The notes under the pieces were generated by a model, which did not search any database, was not told the DNA's origin, and saw only the letters and a list, made by a program, of their open reading frames with translations. A stretch of DNA of 64,000 nt from Massilia terrae (GTDB lineage Bacteria; Pseudomonadota; Gammaproteobacteria; Burkholderiales; Burkholderiaceae_D): positions 372,001 through 436,000 of the forward strand of contig NZ_JANUGU010000004.1 in NCBI RefSeq assembly GCF_024753145.1. Direction: 5' to 3'. Shown piece by piece: positions 35,559 to 43,891 of the stretch; position 1 is the stretch's first letter, and each line of letters opens with the position of its first letter. The position numbers and the translations under genes are program-made.

Positions 35559-37139
35559 ATGGTCAAACTTCCAGGAATTGCTCCCGCCGCGCCCGCCGGC
35601 GCCCGCGCCATCGGCCCTGTGCCGGCCGACGAACGTATCGAGGTCACGGTGCGGGTGCGCCGCCAGGCCGAGCTGCCGGGCCACACGCTGGCCACCACCC
35701 TCGCCCAGCGCGACTATCTCACCCGCGAGCAGTACGAGGCCAGGCACGGCGCCAGCGCCGCCGACATGGATGCCGTCGCCCGCTTCGCGAGGCAGGCCGG
35801 GCTGGTGGTGGTCGAATGCAGCGCGGCGCGGCGCAGCGTGTTCCTGTCCGGCACCGCGGCCGGCATCGCCACCGCCTTCGGCACCACCCTGGAACGCATC
35901 GAGCACGATGGCGGCATCTCGCGCCGCTGCACCGCCCCGCTGCAACTGCCGCCCGAGCTGGCCGGCATCGTCGAAGGCGTGTTCGGCATCGACGACACGC
36001 CGATCGCGCGCCCGCATTTCCAGCTGTTCCGGCAAGGGGGCGAGGCGGCGCTGGCGGCAGCTGCGGCGGCCGGCGCCTTCACCCCGGTGGAAGTGGCAAA
36101 GCTGTATGATTTTCCCGGCGGCGACGGCAGCGGCCAGTGCATCGGCATCATCGAGCTGGGCGGCGGCTACCGCACGCTGGACCTGCAAATCTATTTCCGC
36201 AGCCTGGGCCTGCCGGTGCCGAACGTGATGGCGGTGTCGGTGGACGGCGCCAGGAATGCGCCGGGGCTGCCGACCGGCGCCGACGGCGAAGTGATGCTCG
36301 ATATCGAAATCGCCGGCGCGGTGGCGCCCAAAGCCAGCATCGTGGTCTACTTCGCGCCCAACACCGAGCAAGGTTTCCTCGACGCCATCACCACCGCGAT
36401 CCACGACAATGTCAACAAGCCGAGCGTGATCTCGATCAGCTGGGGCGCGCCGGAATCGGACTGGAGCGCGCAGGGCCTCGGTTCCTTCGACCAGGCCTTC
36501 CAGGCCGCGGCCGCGCTCGGTGTCACCGTGTGCTGCGCCGCGGGCGACGCCGGCTCGGGCGACCAGAATCCCCAGAACGAACAGCCGGACGGCAAGGCGC
36601 ACGCCGACTTCCCGGCGTCCAGCCCCTACGTGCTGGCCTGCGGCGGCACACGGCTGAGCGCCAATAACGGCGCTATCGCCAGCGAAGTGGTGTGGAACGA
36701 CGATCCCACGTCCAGTGCCGGCGGCGGCGGTGTCAGCGATGTGTTCGCCCTGCCGGATTACCAGAAGGACGCCCGCGTCCCGGCCTCCGCCAACCCTGGC
36801 GCGCGCGTGGGCCGCGGCCTGCCGGACGTGGCCGGCAACGCCTCGCCCGCCACCGGCTACAAGGTGCGCGTGGACTTCCTCAACTTTGTGGTGGGCGGCA
36901 CCAGCGCGGTGTCGCCATTGTGGGCCGGGCTGGTGGCGCTGATGAATGCGAGCTTGCCCAAGCCGGTAGGCTGGCTCAATCCGCTGCTGTACGGCACTGT
37001 CGCGGGCAGCGGCGCCTTCCACGACATCACCAGCGGCAACATCGGCGCCTACGCGGCGGGGCCGGGCTGGGATGCCTGCACCGGCTGGGGCTCGCCGGAC
37101 GGGGCGCGCCTGCTGGCCACACTCGCGGGGCAATGCTAG
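35559..37139 (+). CDS. S53-family peptidase (kumamolisin/sedolisin type) with propeptide
   Basis: 526 residues. An acid-acting serine-carboxyl peptidase. The pro-kumamolisin activation domain covers about 20-165 (LAQRDYLTREQYEARHGAS). The catalytic domain has Glu244 and Asp248 in GEVMLDIEIAG, an oxyanion Asp in AAGDAGSGD and the nucleophile Ser449 in VGGTSAVSPLWAG. The calcium site is formed by FHDITSGN and GWDACTGWGSP near the end. No ordinary signal peptide is seen at the N-terminus (MVKLPGIAP), which is odd for a protein expected to be exported. It is a single gene with a hairpin upstream. Confidence 0.9.
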   Translation: MVKLPGIAPAAPAGARAIGPVPADERIEVTVRVRRQAELPGHTLATTLAQRDYLTREQYEARHGASAADMDAVARFARQAGLVVVECSAARRSVFLSGTAAGIATAFGTTLERIEHDGGISRRCTAPLQLPPELAGIVEGVFGIDDTPIARPHFQLFRQGGEAALAAAAAAGAFTPVEVAKLYDFPGGDGSGQCIGIIELGGGYRTLDLQIYFRSLGLPVPNVMAVSVDGARNAPGLPTGADGEVMLDIEIAGAVAPKASIVVYFAPNTEQGFLDAITTAIHDNVNKPSVISISWGAPESDWSAQGLGSFDQAFQAAAALGVTVCCAAGDAGSGDQNPQNEQPDGKAHADFPASSPYVLACGGTRLSANNGAIASEVVWNDDPTSSAGGGGVSDVFALPDYQKDARVPASANPGARVGRGLPDVAGNASPATGYKVRVDFLNFVVGGTSAVSPLWAGLVALMNASLPKPVGWLNPLLYGTVAGSGAFHDITSGNIGAYAAGPGWDACTGWGSPDGARLLATLAGQC

Positions 37140-37229
37140 CGATTGCGGCGCGTCAACGAACATTTCGCCGGTAACGGTTTGGAACAATTTTGTTTCGTGC
37201 GCGTGCTCGTCGCCTTTTACGATGAGCAC

Positions 37230-37589
37230 ATGAACTTTAGCTTTTTGTCACCACAATTTGGCTATTGCACCGTGAGGCTGTGGGCCTCGGGCCGCTACGG
37301 CTTCGTGCTTCCGAAGAAAGTGGAAATCACGCGGCCCAGCGGCGAAGTGGCGAGCTTCGAGTACCACAACCGCAACGCCGCCCGGAAGTACGAGCTGAGC
37401 AACCGCTCGCTGGTGCGGATCGCGATCGCCCAGTTCCTGAGCGGCGCGCACGATGCCGGCACCCGCCCCATCGACGATGAGGCGGCGCCGTACATCGGGC
37501 CGCTGACCCAGATCCGCTCGCTGGTGCCGCCGTCGGCGCCGCTGCGGGTGCGTCCCGGCACGCGCTATGGCAGGAAGGCCGGGGCATGA
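37230..37589 (+). CDS. Hypothetical protein
   Basis: 119 residues; not recognised. It starts MNFSFLSPQFGYCTVRLW, has an alternation of aromatic and basic residues, a central ITRPSGEVASFEYHNRNAA segment and a proline-rich end (LVPPSAPLRVRPG). The ATG at 37230 was picked as the first clear start; a TTG at 37143 would add 29 residues. No signal peptide or membrane helix. Its stop overlaps the next small gene (ATGA), so the two form a pair and may act together. Confidence 0.55.
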   Translation: MNFSFLSPQFGYCTVRLWASGRYGFVLPKKVEITRPSGEVASFEYHNRNAARKYELSNRSLVRIAIAQFLSGAHDAGTRPIDDEAAPYIGPLTQIRSLVPPSAPLRVRPGTRYGRKAGA

Positions 37590-37915
37590 ATCCCGGCACC
37601 CGCCACCGCCACTTCACCCCGGCCCAGGTCAGGATGATGGTCGGGCGCGCCGAACGGCAGCTGGAACAGATCGCGGCCGCCGCCGCGCCGGCCGAGCGCA
37701 GCATCGGCGCGGCCTGGCGCTTCATCTTCGACGACGCCGTGGTCTCGCTGATCCGCGTGTTCCGCGAACACGTGGAAGGCGCGAGCGCGGTGGCGACCCA
37801 GATCGCACGCGAATACGCGCATGGTGTCGACCAGGAAACGCGGCGCGCCACCGTCGCTTGCCTGCGCCGCATCCAGCACATCGTGCGCGAGGCGCGCAGC
37901 CGCCACCTCGCCTGA
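37586..37915 (+). CDS. Hypothetical helical protein
   Basis: 109 residues, mostly predicted helix; not recognised. FTPAQVRMMVGRAERQLEQI and a conserved-looking AAWRFIFDDAVVSLIRVFRE stretch are notable; many Arg and Ala residues, no Cys. It overlaps the previous gene by four bases and is translationally coupled with it. The next gene begins 52 bases later behind its own -10 box, so this pair is probably a separate unit from the copper-type locus. Confidence 0.6.
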   Translation: MNPGTRHRHFTPAQVRMMVGRAERQLEQIAAAAAPAERSIGAAWRFIFDDAVVSLIRVFREHVEGASAVATQIAREYAHGVDQETRRATVACLRRIQHIVREARSRHLA

Positions 37916-37955
37916 TTGCTTATCTCCGGTTAAGTGTCAAGACCGCCTGTGAGTT

Positions 37956-37961
37956 TATAAT
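37956..37961 (+). promoter_or_regulatory. Perfect -10 element six bases before the DUF2946 ATG
   Basis: TATAAT (37956-37961), six bases, then ATG at 37968. A start point about seven bases past the -10 would coincide with the start codon. No ribosome site is seen between them and the -35 is weak. Confidence 0.4.
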
Positions 37962-37967
37962 GGGCGC

Positions 37968-38363
37968 ATGGGCAAACACCGTAAAACGTGGGCAACACAG
38001 GCATGGATCGCGATCTTCGCGATCCTGCTGAGCGTGTTCGCACCCGCCCTGAACCACCTGCCCGCGGCCCAGGCCAGCGAGCACGAAGTCGAAGTCTGCA
38101 CCAGCGAAGGCATGGCCATGGTCGCCGTCGACGACGACGGCCACGATCACGACGGCCAGCCCGGTGGCGCCCAGCACGACGGCGGCGGACATTGCGGCTA
38201 CTGCGGCCTGCACACCGGTTCGCATGCCTTCATCCCGCCCTCGCCCATCGCCCCGCTCGCTCCCTCCGGCGCCGCGCTGATGCCGCGCCTGTTCTACCAG
38301 TCCCCGCGCCTGCTGTTCGCCTGGACGGTTGCCTCCTCGCGCGCGCCGCCCGCCCTCGCCTGA
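37968..38363 (+). CDS. DUF2946-family exported protein
   Basis: 131 residues. An N-terminal signal or anchor helix (about 9-36, WIAIFAILLSVFAPALNHL) is followed by a His- and Asp-rich stretch (DDDGHDHDGQPGG) and the family motif HCGYCGLH, a likely metal ligand set. DUF2946 genes often stand beside copper-type TonB receptors, and here the next gene is one. The role is probably metal handling in the periplasm or membrane; no enzyme activity is known. A TATAAT sits so close to the ATG that the mRNA may be leaderless. Confidence 0.8.
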   Translation: MGKHRKTWATQAWIAIFAILLSVFAPALNHLPAAQASEHEVEVCTSEGMAMVAVDDDGHDHDGQPGGAQHDGGGHCGYCGLHTGSHAFIPPSPIAPLAPSGAALMPRLFYQSPRLLFAWTVASSRAPPALA

Positions 38364-38470
38364 TCACGCCATGAAGCGGACCTCACCGTCCCGCTTGAAT
38401 CTCCCGCTTTGCGCACGGGCGACCTGGTCGCGCGCGCCGCGGGCCGCATTCGACCATCGCTCGCAAGAAC

Positions 38471-40690
38471 ATGAACAAGATCAGCAACACCTCCACCGCG
38501 TTCCGGCTGCTGCCGCTCGCCGCCGCCATGCTGGCCAACGCGCCGGCCCATGCCGATACGCCCAACGACACCACGCCGACCGTGGTCATCAGCGCCAGCC
38601 GCAGCGAGACCCAGCTGCAACAAATGCCACTGCACACCACCGTGGTGTCGCGTGAAGACATCGAGCTGTCGCCGGCCCAAACCGTCGACCAGTTGCTGCG
38701 TGATGTACCCGGCATGAATTTCACCGCCGCCCCGGCCGCCCTCTCGGACCCGACCGGCCAGCAGACCAGGATGCGCGGACTCGGCAACGCCAAGGTGCTG
38801 GTGTTGCTGGACGGCGTGCCGATCCACGATCCCTTCTTCCTGACCACGCAATGGTTCAAGGTGCCCCTGTCCAGCATCGAGCGCATCGAGATCGTGCGCG
38901 GCGGCAGTTCCAGCCTGTGGGGCAATATGGCGGTGGCCGGCGTGGTCAACATCGTGACCCGGCGCGCGCGCAGCAATGCCGGCGAGCTGAGTGCCAGCGG
39001 CGGCAGTGATGGCACGGCGCGCCTGACCGTGAGCAAGTCGTTCGCGGTCTCGGACATGTTGGGCCTGAGCCTGTTCGCGGATGCCTCGCATACCGACGGC
39101 TACCAAGCCACGCCGGACGCCTTCCTCTACCGCTTCCCGCAGAAGCGCCCCACCGCCGCCGACAACCGCAACCTGCAACTGAAGGCCGACCTGACCCTGT
39201 CGCCCACGCTGAAAGGCTATGTGCGCGCCGGCTACCACATCCAGGACCAGCAGATCGGCTACCGCTTCGGCCGCAACCTGCAGAAGAGCCCGGACTTCGC
39301 GGCCCAGCTCGAACAAACCCTGCCGAATCGCGACCGCGTGCAGGCCAGTGCCTGGGCCCAGTACGTCCGCTTCGACAAGCTCAACGGCAACAGCTGCTAC
39401 TACCAGGGCGGCAGCAACTGCCTCACCAGCACCAGCGCCGCGCTGACGCCGGACAAGGTCAACGCCAACGTGGTCCAGTTCTTCAGCCAGCAAGGGGCGC
39501 TGCGCTATCGCGAGCGTGGCCTGTCGCTGCTGTATTCAGCCCACACCGGTTCGCCCGTGTACGCTTTGCAGGGCGGCATCGACATCCGCCGCCTGTCGGC
39601 CACTGACGGCGAGTGGTTCTACAGCACCCCGGTCTCGCCCGCTGCGCCGCAGGGCCGCTTCGACAGTTCCACCGCCGGCACCGGTGTCCAGACCTTCACC
39701 GGCCTGTTCGCGCAGGCCAAGTACTTGCCGATCGAGCCGCTCGACATCACTTTCAGCGCGCGCGTCGATCACTATGATATTAGTAATCGCAGCAACACCC
39801 GCACCCTGGCCAGCGGCGCGCAGACCGGTGGCGCGCTGCCGGATGCCTCGCGCACCGCCTTCGACCCGAGCATGTCGGCGCGCTATTCCGTGAACGACAG
39901 CTGGTCGCTGCGGGCCGCGGCTTACAAGGCCTTCCGCGCGCCCGGCTTCAACAACCTCACGCGCACCTTCGGCACCGGCACCAGCACCACCATCGCCAAT
40001 CCGGACCTGAAGCCGGAAGACCTGCGCGGGTGGGAAGCCGGCACCGACTGGCGCCGCGGCGGGCTCACGGCCGGGCTCACCTGGTTCATGTACAACATCC
40101 GCAACATGATCGCCACCTACACCGCGTCCGGTCCCAACGCGCCGGCCCAGGTGCAGGCGATCTGCGGCGGCGCCGGCCTGCCGGGCTGCGGCGGCTCGGC
40201 CAAGTACTACACCAACGACCAGAATGGCCGCTCCTTCGGGGTCGAGGCGGTGGCCAGCTGGCGGGTCAGCGAGCAGTTGGCCTTCGACGCCTGGTATGCC
40301 CGCACCGACAGCGTCCTCACCCATCACGGCGCGGTGGTCACCGATCCGCTGCACGTGCAACTGGTGGGCGTGCCGCGCAACACGGCCCTGCTGTCGGCCA
40401 CCTGGAAGCCGGACCGCAAGCTGCGCGCCTACCTGGAAGCGCGCTACACCGGCGCGATGCTGCTCGACACCACCAGCAACAACGCGACCACGCGTTTCGG
40501 CCAGGGCAGCGTGACCGTCGTCAACGCCAGCATCGACTACGCACTGAATGCCCGCAGCAATCTGTTCCTCAGCGCAAGCAACCTGGGCGGCCGCCAGTAT
40601 GGCGAGTCGGCGTATGCCGTCGGCCAGCCTTACAATCAGGTGCTGTCGGCGCCGCGCACCATCAACGCCGGGGTCCGCACCCGTTTCTGA
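38471..40690 (+). CDS. TonB-dependent receptor, copper-type candidate
   Basis: 739 residues. Signal peptide (about 1-28, ending AHA), TonB box-like TPTVVISASRSE, plug (about 35-160) with RMRGLGNAKVLVLLDGVPIH and RGGSSSLWGNMAVAGVVNIV, and a barrel ending in GVRTRF with the terminal Phe. The barrel contains two short Cys-bearing loops (NSCYYQGGSNC and CGGAGLPGCGG). With DUF2946 before it and a propeller protein and thioredoxin-like protein after it (gaps 10 and 6 bases), uptake of copper or a copper chelate is a fair inference. Other metals or vitamin B12-like ligands remain possible. Confidence 0.85.
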   Translation: MNKISNTSTAFRLLPLAAAMLANAPAHADTPNDTTPTVVISASRSETQLQQMPLHTTVVSREDIELSPAQTVDQLLRDVPGMNFTAAPAALSDPTGQQTRMRGLGNAKVLVLLDGVPIHDPFFLTTQWFKVPLSSIERIEIVRGGSSSLWGNMAVAGVVNIVTRRARSNAGELSASGGSDGTARLTVSKSFAVSDMLGLSLFADASHTDGYQATPDAFLYRFPQKRPTAADNRNLQLKADLTLSPTLKGYVRAGYHIQDQQIGYRFGRNLQKSPDFAAQLEQTLPNRDRVQASAWAQYVRFDKLNGNSCYYQGGSNCLTSTSAALTPDKVNANVVQFFSQQGALRYRERGLSLLYSAHTGSPVYALQGGIDIRRLSATDGEWFYSTPVSPAAPQGRFDSSTAGTGVQTFTGLFAQAKYLPIEPLDITFSARVDHYDISNRSNTRTLASGAQTGGALPDASRTAFDPSMSARYSVNDSWSLRAAAYKAFRAPGFNNLTRTFGTGTSTTIANPDLKPEDLRGWEAGTDWRRGGLTAGLTWFMYNIRNMIATYTASGPNAPAQVQAICGGAGLPGCGGSAKYYTNDQNGRSFGVEAVASWRVSEQLAFDAWYARTDSVLTHHGAVVTDPLHVQLVGVPRNTALLSATWKPDRKLRAYLEARYTGAMLLDTTSNNATTRFGQGSVTVVNASIDYALNARSNLFLSASNLGGRQYGESAYAVGQPYNQVLSAPRTINAGVRTRF

Positions 40691-40700
40691 GCACATCGCC

Positions 40701-41876
40701 ATGCACTTCCATCACACCCTTCTCGCGCTCGCGCTCGTCAGCGGCCCGGTCCTGGCGCAGGGCCATCATCACGCGGGCCGCGACGCCAGCCTCGGCACCT
40801 CGGCCGCGGTCGACCCGCAGGGCCGCCTGTGGATCGCCCGCACCGAGCCCGCCGCCCAGGGCGCCTATGTCGTGCTGCAATCGACCGCCGACCTGGGCAA
40901 GACCTGGTCGGTGCTCCAGCGCGTGCAGCAAGCCCCGGAAACCATCGAGGCGGCCGGCGAAAGCGCGCCCAAGATCGCCTTCGGCCCCACCGGGCAGGTC
41001 TACGTCAGCTATACCCATCCGCTCGGCAAGCCCTACACGGGCGAGATCCGCTTCGCGCGCTCGGTCGACGGCGGCAAGAGCTTCTCGGCGCCGGCCACCG
41101 TGCACGCCGACCGCGCGCCGATCACGCACCGCTTCGATTCGCTGATCGTGGACCGCGCGGGCCGCGTCTTCGTGGCCTGGATCGACAAGCGCGACGCCGA
41201 AGCGGCCCGCGCGCGCCAGCAGCCTTACGCCGGCGCCGCCGTCTACTACGCGGTGTCGGACGATGCCGGGGCCAGCTTCAAGGGCGACTACAAGCTGGCC
41301 GAGCACAGCTGCGAATGCTGCCGCATCGCGCTGGCGCTCGACAAATCCGGTGCGCCGGTCGCAATGTACCGCGCCGTGTTCGGCAAGAATGTGCGCGACC
41401 ACGCCATCGCCGCCCTCAGCGCCGACGGCAAGCCGACCCAGCCCGTACGCGCCAGCTTCGACGACTGGCACATCGATGCCTGTCCGCACCACGGCCCCGG
41501 CCTGGCCTTCGCGCCCGACGGCAGCCGCCACCAGGTCTGGTTCGACGTCGCCAAGGACCAGGGCGGCGTGTTCTACGCCAGCGCAACGCCCGCAGGCAAG
41601 CTGGGCAAGCCAGTGCGGCTGGGCTCCGACCAGGCCGAGCATGCCGACGTCGCCGTCGATGGCGCCCACATTGCCGTCGTGTGGAAGCAATTCGACGGCG
41701 AGGCAACCGCGATCCTGCTGCGCAACTCGCTCGACGGCGGCAAGACCTGGCAGGAAAAGACCCTGGCGCACACCGCCGGCAATTCCGACCACCCTCACCT
41801 GCTGCGCACGCCTTCCGGCATCGTGCTGGTATGGCGCACGCAGGACGAAGGCGTGCGCGTCCTTCCCGCGACTTGA
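40701..41876 (+). CDS. Exported beta-propeller protein (sialidase-like fold)
   Basis: 391 residues with a signal peptide (about 1-19) followed at once by GHHHAGRD. Asp-box repeats typical of sialidase-like propellers are seen (SVDGGKSFSAP, SDDAGASFKG, SLDGGKTWQEK). The sialidase catalytic residues are not evident, so it is probably not a true sialidase. A CECC cluster (HSCECCRIAL) and CPHHGPG suggest a bound metal. It lies ten bases after the receptor and six before the thioredoxin-like gene, in one operon. A copper-binding or copper-enzyme role is inferred. Confidence 0.7.
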   Translation: MHFHHTLLALALVSGPVLAQGHHHAGRDASLGTSAAVDPQGRLWIARTEPAAQGAYVVLQSTADLGKTWSVLQRVQQAPETIEAAGESAPKIAFGPTGQVYVSYTHPLGKPYTGEIRFARSVDGGKSFSAPATVHADRAPITHRFDSLIVDRAGRVFVAWIDKRDAEAARARQQPYAGAAVYYAVSDDAGASFKGDYKLAEHSCECCRIALALDKSGAPVAMYRAVFGKNVRDHAIAALSADGKPTQPVRASFDDWHIDACPHHGPGLAFAPDGSRHQVWFDVAKDQGGVFYASATPAGKLGKPVRLGSDQAEHADVAVDGAHIAVVWKQFDGEATAILLRNSLDGGKTWQEKTLAHTAGNSDHPHLLRTPSGIVLVWRTQDEGVRVLPAT

Positions 41877-41882
41877 GGAACC

Positions 41883-42371
41883 ATGATGAGCAAGCACTTC
41901 TTCCGCGCCCTGGCCGGGCTGGCCTGCGCCGCGCTGGCTACGGCCGCCGCCGCCGGCCCGATGCAGCCTTTCGAACCGGCCACCATGCAGCACATCGTCG
42001 ATGCCCAGCAGGGAAAATCGTTCGTGTTAGTACTATGGTCGCTCGATTGCGAGTATTGCCTGACCAGCCTGGACGTCCTGTCGAAGCAAATGCGCCGCCG
42101 CAAAGACCTGAACGTGGTCACCATTTCCACCGACCGGGTCAACGATCCGGAAACCGCACCGGTCATGAACCAGCGCCTCGCCCGGCTTGGCCTGGACAAG
42201 AACAACTGGGCATTTGGCGACGTGGCGCCGGAACGCCTGCGCTTCACCATCGACCGCCGCTGGCATGGCGAAATGCCGCGCAGCTACTGGTTCAATGCGA
42301 AAGGCGAACGGGTCGCGTATTCGGGGGTGATCACCCCTGCCGTCATCGATAAATTCCTGGCTCGACAATAA
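41883..42371 (+). CDS. Thioredoxin-like periplasmic protein (TlpA type)
   Basis: 162 residues. Signal peptide (about 1-25), then a thioredoxin fold with LWSLDCEYCLTSLDVL placing the CxxC at Cys56 and Cys59; the end has the family SYWFNAKGERVAYSG. It likely reduces or isomerises cysteines in partner proteins of the periplasm, perhaps the CECC cluster of the neighbouring propeller protein. GAGGAACC precedes two adjacent ATGs; either may be used. Last gene of the putative copper operon. Confidence 0.82.
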   Translation: MMSKHFFRALAGLACAALATAAAAGPMQPFEPATMQHIVDAQQGKSFVLVLWSLDCEYCLTSLDVLSKQMRRRKDLNVVTISTDRVNDPETAPVMNQRLARLGLDKNNWAFGDVAPERLRFTIDRRWHGEMPRSYWFNAKGERVAYSGVITPAVIDKFLARQ

Positions 42372-42381
42372 GTGCGCCGGG

Positions 42382-42411
42382 TTCCGGCAGTTCTGCTAGG
42401 ATTTGCCGGAA
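42382..42411. repeat. Inverted repeat between the thioredoxin-like and PsiF genes
   Basis: TTCCGGCA (42382-42389) and TGCCGGAA (42404-42411) with 14 bases between. It may end the copper-type operon or act as an operator for the next gene. No T-run follows. Confidence 0.4.
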
Positions 42412-42451
42412 CATTTCCGTCGCTCAGCGACTTTTCCACCAGGAGGCTGCC

Positions 42452-42739
42452 ATGAAACGTGTAATCGCACTGCTTGCAGGATGTGTCCTTTCGTTTAGCG
42501 CGCTCGCGCAGGCCCCGGCCCCGGCCGCGTCCGACAGCGGCGCCAGCTGCGAGGCGAAAGCCATGGACAAGAACGGCAAGGCCCTGGCCGGCGCCGCCAA
42601 GAAGTCGTTCATGAAGAAATGCGAGCACGAGATGGCGGCCGCCAGCTGCGAAGGCAAAGCCATGGACAAGAACGGCAAGCCGCTGGCCGGCGCCGCCAAG
42701 AAATCGTTCATGAAGAAATGCGAGATGAGCGCCAAATAA
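42452..42739 (+). CDS. PsiF-repeat exported protein
   Basis: 95 residues. A signal peptide (about 1-20) is followed by two nearly identical 27-residue units, each with Cys, KAMDKNGK, LAGAAKKSFMKKCE. The spacing Cys-x~24-Cys matches the PsiF repeat of the E. coli phosphate-starvation-inducible protein; function of that family is unknown. AGGAGG lies a few bases before the ATG. No Pho box was found upstream, so phosphate control is not supported here. The DNA of the two units is also nearly identical, showing a recent duplication. Confidence 0.85.
   Translation: MKRVIALLAGCVLSFSALAQAPAPAASDSGASCEAKAMDKNGKALAGAAKKSFMKKCEHEMAAASCEGKAMDKNGKPLAGAAKKSFMKKCEMSAK
42545..42724 (+). repeat. Tandem 81-base duplication inside the PsiF-type gene
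   Basis: Units 42545-42625 and 42644-42724, 18 bases apart, differ at only a few positions and encode the same 27 residues apart from two changes (A to G and A to P). Confidence 0.9.
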
Positions 42740-42787
42740 GGCGTTCGGTGGCCGGAACCGCCTTCCGGCCACCTTCAATGGATTCAA

Positions 42788-43759
42788 TCAGGAGGCATCC
42801 GTCACCAGGGCCCGGTTTTGCTGCCCGACCGGATGCATGCTGTGCGCCACCCGGTGCCGCATCAGCACGGCATAGGCCGCATCGGAGATTTCCTGCCAGC
42901 GGGTGCGCCGCGCAATGGCGCGCTTGCGGTGCTTGCTCGCCACTTCGGCCAGCGGCTTGAGCTGGAACGGCACCGGAATCACATGGCAATCCCTGGCCGG
43001 ACGCACACCGCCGAACGCATCCCAGAATTTGTCGTAGGCATGGGAATAGCTGCTTTCGCCGCCCTTGAAGGCCAGCGCTTGCTCGCCTTTCACGCAAATG
43101 ATATGGTCGGCCCGCGCGAACTGGGCCAGGCCCTGCATCGCCGCCGCGCAGAAATAGGCGGGCGAATTGTGCGGGAAGATTTCCTCGAACTGGGTGAACA
43201 GGCGTTCGGTATGGGCATCGCGCCAGCGCCCCTGGTTGCGGGCGATGAAGGGCGCGATCTCGCAGCCGATGCCGGCGATCTCGCCGCCGACCCAGTTGAA
43301 GCCGATCCGGTGCAGCAATTCGTCGCCGACATACAGCGCCAGGTGCAGGTCGCCCTCGCCCAGGTGGCGCTGCTGGGAACGCAGGATGATCGAGTACAGC
43401 TGCCCGTCCTGCCGGTGCTCCCACAAGGCCAGGCCCGGACCGCCGTAGATGGCGCTCTTGTAGTTGTCGTCGAAGGTATCGTTCTCGAAACGATAATGGC
43501 TGAGCACGCATGCGACGCGCTGGCGCGGCTTGAAATGGCGCGAGAGGTAATCGCGGTGGCTCAAATGGTGGAACACATCGCCGCCGCTGTCGGGAGCGAT
43601 GTAGCGCTGGTACACGGGCAGGTCGCACAGCTGGCGGTGCTTGGCTGGCCAGCGCAACACGCGCAGGGAACGGGCGACGCTGGCGGCCCATGAAAACACA
43701 GTGTACGACTTGCGGGCGGCGACGCTATGCCTGGCCAGGTAGAACATCAACATCGGCAA
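42788..43759 (-). CDS. VirK/YbjX-family protein (DUF535)
   Basis: 323 residues. The family pattern is recognised: RFENDTFDDNY, LWEHRQDGQLYSIIL, LHRIGFNWVGGEI, and YDKFWDAFGGV near the end. DUF535 proteins (VirK, YbjX) are tied to virulence and resistance to cationic peptides in enterobacteria; the activity is unknown. No signal peptide is evident. It is a single gene with an unusual AT-rich palindromic region upstream of its start (43812-43863), and it converges on the PsiF-type gene. Confidence 0.82.
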   Translation of the reverse strand: MPMLMFYLARHSVAARKSYTVFSWAASVARSLRVLRWPAKHRQLCDLPVYQRYIAPDSGGDVFHHLSHRDYLSRHFKPRQRVACVLSHYRFENDTFDDNYKSAIYGGPGLALWEHRQDGQLYSIILRSQQRHLGEGDLHLALYVGDELLHRIGFNWVGGEIAGIGCEIAPFIARNQGRWRDAHTERLFTQFEEIFPHNSPAYFCAAAMQGLAQFARADHIICVKGEQALAFKGGESSYSHAYDKFWDAFGGVRPARDCHVIPVPFQLKPLAEVASKHRKRAIARRTRWQEISDAAYAVLMRHRVAHSMHPVGQQNRALVTDAS

Positions 43760-43811
43760 TCCTCATCTGGGGAAAACGATACACTTCTTCCGTCAGATCA
43801 GACTACCGTAT

Positions 43812-43863
43812 TTACGTTAGCGCAAATTGTTTGCTAGCGCACCTTAGGCGCTAAAAAACGTAA
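43812..43863. repeat. Long interrupted palindrome upstream of the DUF535 gene
   Basis: TTACGTTAGCGC (43812-43823) faces GCGCTAA-AAA-ACGTAA (43848-43863), a 12-base arm with a three-base bulge. A further TAGCGC (43835-43840) inside can pair with the same right arm, giving two alternative stems. It lies between a nitronate monooxygenase stop and the DUF535 start on the same strand. Operator, terminator or RNA switch are all possible. Confidence 0.5.
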
Positions 43864-43891
43864 AGAGCGTGCCGCCCAGCAACGCAATCGC

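Noticed and set aside
40701-41876. Call as a working exo-sialidase because of Asp-boxes.
   Set aside because: The catalytic Arg triad and Tyr/Glu pair could not be placed and the context is metal related; only the fold is claimed.
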